From the NCBI GenBank assembly GCA_024277475.1, contig JAJRVC010000370.1, positions 1 to 7,391 of the forward strand: DNA of 7,391 nt, in the 5' to 3' direction. The translations under genes were made by a program, and so were the position numbers. This DNA comes from Deltaproteobacteria bacterium. GTDB lineage: Bacteria; Desulfobacterota; Desulfobacteria; Desulfobacterales; JAFDCJ01. A model generated the notes under the pieces. That model did no database searches and was not told the origin of the DNA. It saw only the letters and a program-made list of their open reading frames with translations. This document shows positions 1-5,204 of this stretch, in pieces (position 1 is the stretch's first letter; each line of letters opens with the position of its first letter).

Positions 1-69
1 CGAATCCTTGACAACACAGGATCTGAAGTTCTCCGGCTTTCCCGCAGGGTAAACAACATGGCAAAATAG
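1..69 (+). CDS. Possible C-terminal end of an upstream gene (partial)
   Basis: Frame 1 is open from the window edge for 22 codons and ends at TAG 67-69. Frame 3 closes almost at once, and frame 2 closes at 49-51. The peptide ends in ...LSRRVNNMAK. The fragment is too short to assign to a family, and an open frame of this length could occur by chance. The main support is that no other gene explains this edge and that the following 266 bp look non-coding. If real, it lies on the same strand as the cooC-like gene. Confidence 0.25.
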   Translation, partial: RILDNTGSEVLRLSRRVNNMAK

Positions 70-86
70 ACCCCATCCTTCTTGTC

Positions 87-113
87 CCGGCGTAGCTCGA
101 AAAGCGAAGTCGG
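87..113. repeat. REP-like imperfect hairpin in the upstream intergenic region
   Basis: Two 11-nt arms (87-97 and 103-113) pair around a 5-nt CGAAA loop, with nine pairs (one G-T wobble) and two purine mismatches. Flanking CATCC (74-78) and GGATG (112-116) could extend or compete with the stem. No T-run follows, so it is not a good intrinsic terminator. The core (CGTAGCTCGAAAAGCGAAG) resembles short palindromic repeats scattered through intergenic DNA of many environmental bacteria; that resemblance is from memory. A G8 homopolymer follows at 126-133. Confidence 0.4.
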
Positions 114-166
114 ATGAATTCACCAGGGGGGGGCTATCCGGAAAATGTTATCTTCACTATGATATC

Positions 167-175
167 TGATATAAT
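167..175 (+). promoter_or_regulatory. Extended -10 promoter candidate for the cooC-like gene
   Basis: TGATATAAT is a perfect extended -10 element (TGnTATAAT). The -35 region around 146-153 is weak, as expected for extended -10 promoters. Transcription would start near 182, giving a leader of about 150 nt before the ATG at 336. A weaker alternative lies closer to the gene: TTGTAG (261-266), a 17-nt spacer and CATTAT (284-289), overlapping TATATT at 287-292. Neither can be proven from sequence. Confidence 0.35.
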
Positions 176-335
176 AACAGACCATTAGCCATCCTTTGCC
201 ATGTTGTTTATGCAACTATGGGGGTTACAGAGCGAAGCGAACCATCCTTTTGAAACAAAATTGTAGAAATTTCGACACATATACATTATATTAAGGATCC
301 ATCATAAGACCCTAATAGAAAGGAAAACAACAACA

Positions 336-1085
336 ATGCCATATACAATCGCTCTGGCCGGCAAGGGTGGCAGCGGGAAAACCACCATGGCCGGTCTGCT
401 GATCAAATACCTGGTCAGGGAAAACAAAACTCCTATTCTGGCAGTGGATGCCGATTGCAATGCGAATTTCAATGAAGTCCTCGGCCTCAAAATCAAAGAC
501 ACCCTCGGCAACGCCCGGGAAGAAATGAAAAAAGGCGTCGTCCCCGGCGGCATGACCAAAGACATATTTATGGAAATGAAGATTGAAGAGGCCGTGGTGG
601 AAGCACCTGGATTTGATCTGGTCGTTATGGGGCAACCCGAGGGAGCTGGTTGCTATTGTGCCGCCAATACCCTGTTGGCCGGATTTATGGATCGGCTTGC
701 CGGCAATTATCCATTTATCGTCATGGACAACGAGGCCGGCATGGAACATATCAGTCGATTGACCACCAAAAATGTGGACATTCTCTTGATCGTGTCGGAT
801 TCTTCCCGGCGCGGACTTCAGGCCGCCATAAGGATTGACGATCTCGCCAGAAGGCTAAACATTGGTGTCGGTAAAAGTTATGCGGTGATCAATCAGATCA
901 GAGAAGCACCATCGGACCAGGCGTTGCAGATGATCAAGGCAGGCGGACTCGAACTGGCCGGAACGGTACCCGAAGACCGGACCATATATGAATTCGACTT
1001 TAATGGTCGTCCAACCATCGAAATGCCCGAAGACTGCCCGTCTGTTCAGGCCGCTTTTAAAATCTTTGATAAGATCGTGGCATAG
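336..1085 (+). CDS. cooC: CooC/AcsF-type CODH nickel-insertion ATPase
   Basis: A 249-residue cytoplasmic P-loop ATPase of the MinD/ParA-like class. It should use ATP to support Ni insertion into the C- or A-cluster of CO dehydrogenase/acetyl-CoA synthase. The deviant Walker A motif GKGGSGKTT spans residues 9-17, with signature Lys10 and P-loop Lys15. The switch/Walker A' motif VDAD is at 37-40. The Cys-x-Cys pair (GCYC, C106 and C108) is the dimer-bridging metal site of CooC. The Walker B-like segment MDNEAGMEH (130-138) is typical of the AcsF/CooC branch and separates it from NifH and MinD. Length matches the family (about 250-265). The ATG follows GAAAGGAA with about 11 nt spacing. It ends with TAG, and a second in-frame TAG follows at 1098-1100. 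No CODH/ACS structural gene is visible in the window. AcsF and CooC subgroups cannot be separated here. Confidence 0.85.
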   Translation: MPYTIALAGKGGSGKTTMAGLLIKYLVRENKTPILAVDADCNANFNEVLGLKIKDTLGNAREEMKKGVVPGGMTKDIFMEMKIEEAVVEAPGFDLVVMGQPEGAGCYCAANTLLAGFMDRLAGNYPFIVMDNEAGMEHISRLTTKNVDILLIVSDSSRRGLQAAIRIDDLARRLNIGVGKSYAVINQIREAPSDQALQMIKAGGLELAGTVPEDRTIYEFDFNGRPTIEMPEDCPSVQAAFKIFDKIVA

Positions 1086-1325
1086 AGGCATGGAACATAG
1101 CGTTTACATTTCGGGATAGATCTGTCCAGGTTATACCAGAAAAGCATTGATGGGATACTACATTTCTCCCGAGTAGTTGTAATTCCAAAAAATCTGAGGT
1201 AAAAATGTCTCAAAAACCACAACGCGATTAACATCGACAGAAAAATATCATTTGGCACAGCTAAACGCCTAAACAGCGCGATACACTTTGTGATTTGATG
1301 TTGAGGGATTGCGAGCCGCGACGTC
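1086..1325. other. 240-bp intergenic spacer, no gene recognised
   Basis: This spacer lies between the cooC-like and deacetylase genes. A weak inverted repeat (ACTAC 1157-1161, GTAGT 1173-1177) is the only structure found; there is no T-tract terminator. TTGGCAC at 1252-1258 resembles a sigma-54 -24 box, but the matching -12 GC is misplaced. A - strand open frame across the whole spacer has no recognisable domain and runs into the cooC-like gene, so it was not called. Confidence 0.4.
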
Positions 1326-2276
1326 ATGAATAAAACAGGTTTTTTATACGATAAAAGGTATCAGCTGCATAAAACCGGTCACTACCATCCGGAGGTTCCG
1401 GACAGGCTTGCCTCTATCTATCAAGGCATTAAGGAAGCCGGGCTGCTTCCCAGGCTTATTTTGATAGAAGGCAGTCCGGCGGATGTGAAATGGATCGAAT
1501 TGGTTCATGATGGGTCCTATATCCGGCGTTTTGAAGCGGCCTGCTGCTCCGGCAAGAATATTTTTGACAGCCCGGACAACCAGATGTGTTGTGACACTTA
1601 TGCAACCTCATTACTCGCTGTCGGCGGTATTCTGGATGTTGTCGGTCGGGTAATGGAAGGTAAACTGAACAACGCCTTCTGTGCGGTCAGACCTCCAGGG
1701 CATCATGCCGAAGTTAGCAGTGCCATGGGATTCTGTTACTTCAACAACGTGGCCATAGCAGCCCGTTACCTGCAAAACCAGTGGGGCATCCAGCGTGTGG
1801 GCATTGTTGATTTCGATGTTCATCACGGCAACGGAACCCAGCACATCTTCGAAAATGACCCGACGGTTTTCTACTATTCTATCCACGAGCATCCTTCTTT
1901 TGCTTACCCCGGAACCGGCCGTGAATTTGAAAACGGCAAAAATTTCGGACAGGGTTACACTAAAAACTCACCGGTATTGCCGGGCCAGGGGGACGACGAG
2001 TATAAACGCCTGATCAAAAGAGATCTGCTTCCGGCATTTGACGAATTCAAACCGGAAGTCATTCTTGTCTCTGCCGGCTTTGATGCTCACATAGACGACG
2101 AAATGGCCGATATGCAATTATCAACCGAAGGTTTTTCATGGATTATGCAAAAGATTGTTGAATTGGCCAAACGTTATTCAGAGGGAAGAGTCATATCCAT
2201 CCTGGAGGGAGGCTACTCGATAAAGCGGCTTCCGGAACTAGCAAAAAACCACCTGGAAATCTTGTTAAATGCGTAA
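1326..2276 (+). CDS. Histone deacetylase family (class II-like, AcuC/HDAC fold) Zn-dependent deacylase
   Basis: A 316-residue protein of the HDAC/AcuC/acetylpolyamine amidohydrolase superfamily, hydrolysing acyl-amide bonds such as acetyl-lysine or acetyl-polyamine. The family-typical N-terminal HPEVPDRL is at 21-28. The catalytic His pair lies in RPPGHHAE (H126, H127). The Zn ligands are D164 and H166 in VDFDVHHGNG and D253 in SAGFDAH. The transition-state Tyr is Y297 in LEGGYS, and the Glu in that motif is class II-like rather than the GGGGY of class I and Bacillus AcuC. All catalytic residues are present and the length is normal. The start fits the family but has no good Shine-Dalgarno: GAGGG (1303-1307) is 18 nt away, and an in-frame TGA (1302-1304) excludes a much longer start. 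The AcuB-like gene and the sirtuin nearby favour protein lysine deacylation; the substrate is unknown. Confidence 0.9.
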   Translation: MNKTGFLYDKRYQLHKTGHYHPEVPDRLASIYQGIKEAGLLPRLILIEGSPADVKWIELVHDGSYIRRFEAACCSGKNIFDSPDNQMCCDTYATSLLAVGGILDVVGRVMEGKLNNAFCAVRPPGHHAEVSSAMGFCYFNNVAIAARYLQNQWGIQRVGIVDFDVHHGNGTQHIFENDPTVFYYSIHEHPSFAYPGTGREFENGKNFGQGYTKNSPVLPGQGDDEYKRLIKRDLLPAFDEFKPEVILVSAGFDAHIDDEMADMQLSTEGFSWIMQKIVELAKRYSEGRVISILEGGYSIKRLPELAKNHLEILLNA

Positions 2277-2358
2277 TCCCGGCTAAATTGGCAAATAGTT
2301 GGATAATCAAGTAAGTCCACAAAGTTTTGAATATTGGGGAATTTGTATTTTGGTATTG

Positions 2359-2386
2359 TTTCGTATTTCGTGCTTCGCATTTCCGG
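2359..2386 (+). repeat. Degenerate heptad tandem repeat in the leader of the CBS-ACT gene
   Basis: Four consecutive 7-bp units with consensus close to TTTCGTA, beginning with TTTCGTA and TTTCGTG and decaying rightward. Related TATTTTG-like words extend the pattern leftward to about 2345. The repeat ends 23 bp before the ATG at 2410, just upstream of the Shine-Dalgarno. A period of 7 is not a multiple of 3, which argues against coding. Confidence 0.55.
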
Positions 2387-2398
2387 CTTATCCGGCCT

Positions 2399-2404
2399 AG
2401 GAGG
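2399..2404 (+). promoter_or_regulatory. Strong ribosome binding site of the CBS-ACT gene
   Basis: AGGAGG, a complete Shine-Dalgarno core, lies 5 nt before ATG 2410. It is the strongest ribosome binding site on the + strand of the window and fixes this start. It contrasts with the poor site of the preceding deacetylase gene. Confidence 0.85.
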
Positions 2405-2409
2405 AAAAT

Positions 2410-3108
2410 ATGTTCGTCTCCAGATCCATGACCCGCAAAGTCATCACGGTAGATCAAGAAGCAAAAATTTTTGATGCTCAGGAACTGTTGGCGAAAAACG
2501 ATATTCGCCACCTTCCGATTATCGACAAAGACCGGCAACTCATCGGCATTATTACGGACAGGGATATCAGGAGTGCACTGCCCTACAATTCCCTTACGGA
2601 GCACTGCAGCGAAAAAGAAAAGGAAAGGGTCTCAAAATTTAAAGTCAAAGATATTATGACAAAAGATCCCATATCGGTTTCTCCGACCTATACCATTCAG
2701 GATGCGCTGCTGCTGATCCAAAATTCAAAAGTCGGCGCATTGCCTGTGGTCGATGACGACCATAGACTCAAGGGGATTATATCTGTCCGCGATTTACTGA
2801 GGGCTTTCATCAATGTGCTGGGTATCGGCGAACCCGGTACACTTCTATGTATTCTGGTGGAAGAAAAAATCGGCCAACTGAAAAAAATTGTGGATGTGGT
2901 CACCGCAGAAAACATCTCCTTTGGCAGTGTTCTGGTTGCCAGATATTGGGATGAAAATAAACGTGCCGTTTTTACCTACCTTTTGACCCAGAATGTCGCT
3001 CGCGTAAAGAAAAAACTGAAGAATCTGGGATTTACCCTCCTGGACCCCATGGAATGGTATCTAGACCAGTTGCCAAAAAACGAATTGCATCCGGAAGCAA
3101 CAGATTAA
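2410..3108 (+). CDS. AcuB-like tandem CBS domain protein with C-terminal ACT-like domain
   Basis: A 232-residue soluble protein. CBS domain 1 covers about residues 1-57 (SMTRKVITV...RHLPIIDKD...GIITDRDI). A charged linker covers 58-78. CBS domain 2 covers about 79-135 (DIMTKDPISVSP...ALPVVDDD...GIISVRDLL). The ACT-like region covers about 140-211, beginning GEPGTLLCILVEEKIGQL. CBS pairs bind adenine nucleotides (AMP, ATP, SAM) and ACT domains bind small ligands such as amino acids, so this is a ligand-responsive regulator rather than an enzyme. The architecture and size match AcuB of the Bacillus acuABC locus, where AcuA and AcuC control acetyl-CoA synthetase acetylation. Placement directly after an HDAC-family gene repeats that pairing. 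The start is fixed by AGGAGG at 2399-2404. Its regulatory target is unknown. Confidence 0.85.
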   Translation: MFVSRSMTRKVITVDQEAKIFDAQELLAKNDIRHLPIIDKDRQLIGIITDRDIRSALPYNSLTEHCSEKEKERVSKFKVKDIMTKDPISVSPTYTIQDALLLIQNSKVGALPVVDDDHRLKGIISVRDLLRAFINVLGIGEPGTLLCILVEEKIGQLKKIVDVVTAENISFGSVLVARYWDENKRAVFTYLLTQNVARVKKKLKNLGFTLLDPMEWYLDQLPKNELHPEATD

Positions 3109-3132
3109 TATAGTTTTTGTCATTCAGATTTA

Positions 3133-3150
3133 TTTGTAGTTTGTAGTTTA
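3133..3150 (+). repeat. Short heptad tandem repeat upstream of the MBL gene
   Basis: Two perfect TTTGTAG units (3133-3139, 3140-3146) are followed by the start of a third, diverged unit. It lies 24 bp after the CBS-ACT stop and about 65 bp before the MBL-fold start. It has the same 7-bp period as the repeats in the neighbouring leaders, with a different unit sequence. Confidence 0.5.
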
Positions 3151-3158
3151 GTAATTCC

Positions 3159-3187
3159 GCAAACTGCAGTTCCGCACGCAAGTTTGC
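3159..3187 (+). promoter_or_regulatory. Operator- or hairpin-like inverted repeat before the MBL gene
   Basis: GCAAACT (3159-3165) and AGTTTGC (3181-3187) form a perfect 7-bp inverted repeat around a 15-nt loop. A perfect 10-bp palindrome, AACTGCAGTT (3162-3171), overlaps the left arm. TTCCGCA occurs twice (3155-3161, 3170-3176). The cluster sits 27-55 bp upstream of the start codon and leaves the Shine-Dalgarno free. It could be a protein-binding site or an mRNA leader structure; no T-run follows. Confidence 0.35.
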
Positions 3188-3202
3188 TATCCGTGGTGAA
3201 TC

Positions 3203-3208
3203 AAAGGA
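3203..3208 (+). promoter_or_regulatory. Ribosome binding site that decides the MBL start
   Basis: AAAGGA lies 5 nt before ATG 3214. It favours this ATG over the in-frame TTG at 3184, which would add ten residues with no family similarity and would begin inside the inverted repeat. Confidence 0.7.
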
Positions 3209-3213
3209 TAAAC

Positions 3214-4053
3214 ATGATAATAAAAATCTGGGGCTCCAGAGGATCCATACCGGTTTCAGGCAAAGAATATTTAAAATACGGAGGTGACACAACCTGCTTG
3301 GAAATTAGGACGAAAAGCGGAGACATTATCATTGTTGACGCCGGCACCGGTATTCGAAGACTCGGTAACCAACTGGCTGAAGAAAAATGCCGCGATCTCA
3401 ATTTTCTTTTTACCCATGCCCATTGGGACCACTTGATGGGCTTTCCATTTTTCAAACCCCTGTATTTTAAAAGTACCCGCATCCAGTTGCACCGCTGCCC
3501 GTATCATAGCAAATTTGTGGAGACGATCTTGTCCAAACTCATGGCGCCTCCCAACTTTCCGGTCAAATATGCGGATATCACCGCTCAACTATCTTATCCG
3601 GAGGCATGCCCGATGGAGTTTGAAATCGGCTCGGTCAGCGTTGTGCCCGTTGCGCTCAGCCATCCAAACGGCGGCAGCGGATATAAGTTCACTGAAAACG
3701 GCAAATGCTTCGTATTTTTGACCGACAATGAACTGGGATATACTCATCCCGGAGGACTGGCTTTCGGTGATTATCTGGAATATGCCCGTGGTGCCGACCT
3801 CCTGCTTCATGATGCTGAATACACGCCGCAGGAATATAAAACATTCATCGATTGGGGACACTCCCTGTACACCGATACGCTGGATCTGGCCCAAAAAGCC
3901 GGAGTAAAAAAACTGGGCCTGTTTCATTTAAACCAGGAACGTACCGACCGGCAAATGGATAAAATCGTCAAAGATTGCAGGGATCGGATCGCTGCAAAGG
4001 GATTTAATATCGAGTGTATAGGGGTGACGAGGGACATGGTGTTTGAGTTGTAG
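3214..4053 (+). CDS. Metallo-beta-lactamase-fold hydrolase (PhnP / RNase Z-like group)
   Basis: A 279-residue cytoplasmic protein with no signal peptide. It opens with IKIWGSRGSIPVSG and GGDTTCLEI, typical of the phosphodiesterase-like branch of the MBL superfamily. VDAGTG (41-46) precedes the metal-binding motif THAHWDH (67-73; H68, H70, D72, H73). Further expected ligands are H150 (SHPNGGSGY), D171 (LTDNE) or D200 (HDAEYT), and H238 (FHLNQERTD). A binuclear Zn or Fe centre is therefore plausible. Related proteins are annotated as phosphodiesterases or left without a defined function, so the substrate cannot be named. The ATG with AAAGGA is preferred over TTG 3184. It ends with TAG. It shares strand with the deacylase genes, with 105 bp before it and 154 bp after it. 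A role in the same process is only inferred from position. Confidence 0.85.
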   Translation: MIIKIWGSRGSIPVSGKEYLKYGGDTTCLEIRTKSGDIIIVDAGTGIRRLGNQLAEEKCRDLNFLFTHAHWDHLMGFPFFKPLYFKSTRIQLHRCPYHSKFVETILSKLMAPPNFPVKYADITAQLSYPEACPMEFEIGSVSVVPVALSHPNGGSGYKFTENGKCFVFLTDNELGYTHPGGLAFGDYLEYARGADLLLHDAEYTPQEYKTFIDWGHSLYTDTLDLAQKAGVKKLGLFHLNQERTDRQMDKIVKDCRDRIAAKGFNIECIGVTRDMVFEL

Positions 4054-4063
4054 AATTGGGTTT

Positions 4064-4096
4064 CGGGAATAAGCTATCCATGCAATCTTATTTCCG
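4064..4096 (+). other. 10-bp hairpin just after the MBL gene
   Basis: CGGGAATAAG (4064-4073) pairs with CTTATTTCCG (4087-4096): ten pairs, one of them G-U, around a 13-nt loop. It begins 10 nt after the stop codon. No T-tract follows, so it is a poor intrinsic terminator but could protect the 3' end of the message or mark a processing point. Its right arm runs into the heptad repeat. Confidence 0.35.
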
Positions 4097-4141
4097 GTAT
4101 CCGTAATCTGTTTTCTGTCCTCTGAACTCTGTTTTCTGTCC
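4093..4141 (+). repeat. Seven-unit degenerate heptad tandem repeat upstream of the sirtuin gene
   Basis: Seven consecutive 7-bp units. The first two begin TCCG and the last five begin TCTG. The two longest identical stretches are 15 bp (TCTGTTTTCTGTCCT at 4107-4121 and 4128-4142), offset by 21 bp, i.e. three units. This is the clearest of the period-7 tracts in the window. It lies between the MBL stop and the sirtuin start (4208), with no coding frame maintained. Confidence 0.65.
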
Positions 4142-4207
4142 TTGCAGCACACCTGAAATCCGAACACTCAGTCACCTTGGCATCTATTCAACATAAACGA
4201 GGTAACC

Positions 4208-4954
4208 ATGGATGATTTAATCAGACGGGCTGCGGAAGATCTGGCTGCCGCCGGAAATGTGACGGCATTGACAGGCGCCGGTATTTCTATTGAAAGCGGA
4301 ATCCCGCCATTCCGGGGAAAGGGGGGACTCTGGGAACAATTTGATCCTATGGAAATTGCCCATATTGATGCGCTCATGCGCGATCCGGCAAAAGTCTGGA
4401 AAATCCTTGTCAAAGAAATGAAAGAAATCGTGGATCGGGCTAAACCGAATGATGGCCACAAGGGGCTGGCCGAACTGGAAGCACGGGACAAGTTAAAGAC
4501 CATTATTACTCAAAATATTGACGGGCTCCACCAGGCGGCCGGCAACACCGATGTGATCGAATTTCACGGTACTTTTGCCTGGCAGCGATGCATGGACTGT
4601 AATAAAAAATATGAAACCCGCAAAGTAGATATATCCGAGATTCCACCCCGCTGTGAATGCAGTGGGATTCTGCGGCCGGATGCCGTCTTTTTTGGCGAAA
4701 TAATCCCTGCCGAAGCCATGCGGCGCTCAAGGCAGGCGGCCACCGATTGCGATCTGATGCTGGTGATCGGTACCTCCGCCGTGGTTCAACCTGCGGCCAT
4801 GATTCCAATCATCGCCAAAGATAACGGCGCTAAAATCGTCGAGATCAACCCGGAAAGAACCCCGTTAACCGGTGAAATCAGTGACTACCTGATCATGGGC
4901 AGGGCGGGAGAGGTGATGAATCGAATTGTGTCGGATTTGCAAAAAATTATTTAA
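4208..4954 (+). CDS. Sir2-family NAD-dependent protein deacylase (sirtuin)
   Basis: A 248-residue cytoplasmic sirtuin that removes acyl groups from lysine, consuming NAD+ and releasing nicotinamide and O-acyl-ADP-ribose. The NAD-binding GAGIS is at 23-27, followed by GIPPFRG (31-37), in which Pro34 replaces the commoner Asp. TQNIDGLH (101-108) and the catalytic His120 in EFHG follow. The Zn-finger cysteines are C128, C131, C149 and C151, a C-x2-C...C-x-C layout. GTS (188-190) and EINPE (212-216) complete the Rossmann fold. The Tyr-x-x-Arg acyl-pocket motif of CobB/SIRT5 desuccinylases appears absent: by manual alignment, Leu and Glu occupy those positions in DPAKVWKILVKEM. Deacetylase-type specificity is therefore favoured. 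GAGGT lies 4 nt before the ATG. This is the second lysine deacylase in the window, unrelated in mechanism to the HDAC-family protein. A cobB-like name is possible but was not assigned. Confidence 0.9.
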   Translation: MDDLIRRAAEDLAAAGNVTALTGAGISIESGIPPFRGKGGLWEQFDPMEIAHIDALMRDPAKVWKILVKEMKEIVDRAKPNDGHKGLAELEARDKLKTIITQNIDGLHQAAGNTDVIEFHGTFAWQRCMDCNKKYETRKVDISEIPPRCECSGILRPDAVFFGEIIPAEAMRRSRQAATDCDLMLVIGTSAVVQPAAMIPIIAKDNGAKIVEINPERTPLTGEISDYLIMGRAGEVMNRIVSDLQKII

Positions 4955-5022
4955 TTAGGTGTCAGTGTTCAACCCAGCCTTTGGTCACCGGAGCGGCTAG
5001 TTTAATCGGAAAAGAAACTAAT

Positions 5023-5036
5023 GAACGTCGAACATC
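5023..5036 (+). repeat. Two-unit heptad repeat in the sirtuin to ASKHA spacer
   Basis: GAACGTC (5023-5029) and GAACATC (5030-5036) are adjacent 7-bp units, followed by a decaying GAAAAAT. This word type is familiar in intergenic tracts that generate spurious ORFs. Confidence 0.4.
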
Positions 5037-5134
5037 GAAAAATTCACTGTTCCGGCCAGACGGTGTTTCTTGCGAACCCAGTTGCCAAAGCGGCTTAATG
5101 TACTTTCACACGAGATGTTCTTTGTTTGTTGCCC

Positions 5135-5162
5135 TTGGTATTCTATTAATTAATTGTATATT
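5135..5162 (+). promoter_or_regulatory. Sigma-70-type promoter candidate for the ASKHA gene
   Basis: TTGGTA (5135-5140, four of six -35 matches), a 16-nt spacer and TATATT (5157-5162, five of six -10 matches), in an AT-rich stretch. Transcription would start near 5169, giving a leader of about 36 nt made largely of the AAC heptad repeat. It overlaps the alternative TTG start at 5154, which is one reason that start is disfavoured. Confidence 0.35.
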
Positions 5163-5167
5163 TCTAC

Positions 5168-5195
5168 AACAGACAACGAACAACAAACAACGGGC
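5168..5195 (+). repeat. Four-unit AAC heptad repeat directly before the ASKHA start
   Basis: Four adjacent 7-bp units all begin with AAC and end with C; the second and third are AACGAAC and AACAAAC. The tract ends 9 bp before ATG 5205 and occupies the place where a Shine-Dalgarno would be expected. It is purine-rich, but no AGG core is present. Confidence 0.55.
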
Positions 5196-5204
5196 AGTCA
5201 GCAA

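Larger units (their letters stand above)
4955..5204. other. 250-bp intergenic spacer with decayed repeats
   Basis: No gene is recognised. A TTG-initiated open frame (4981-5208) runs through repeat units and has no domain. No ferredoxin-like Cys pattern is found in any + strand frame, which matters because the next gene lacks the [2Fe-2S] domain of full-length RACo. The spacer holds a heptad pair, a promoter candidate and a heptad tract, listed separately. Confidence 0.45.

Noticed and set aside
1252..1269. Sigma-54-like promoter before the HDAC-family gene
   Set aside because: TTGGCAC matches the -24 box, but the -12 element lacks TTGC and its GC is one base out of register.
1046..1327. 93-residue open frame on the - strand spanning the spacer after the cooC-like gene
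   Set aside because: No recognisable domain, no ribosome binding site evident, and it overlaps the 3' end of a well-supported gene on the other strand.
3109..3130. Intrinsic terminator after the CBS-ACT gene
   Set aside because: A TTTTTG run follows the stop codon, but no GC-rich hairpin precedes it.
3184..3213. Ten-residue N-terminal extension of the MBL protein from TTG 3184
   Set aside because: ATG 3214 has AAAGGA at 5 nt and gives the family-typical start (IKIWGSRGS). The TTG lies in the inverted repeat.
5154..5204. 17-residue N-terminal extension of the ASKHA protein from TTG 5154
   Set aside because: The extension translates the AAC heptad repeat (Gln/Thr/Asn-rich) and has no family similarity; ATG 5205 begins just before the conserved middle domain.
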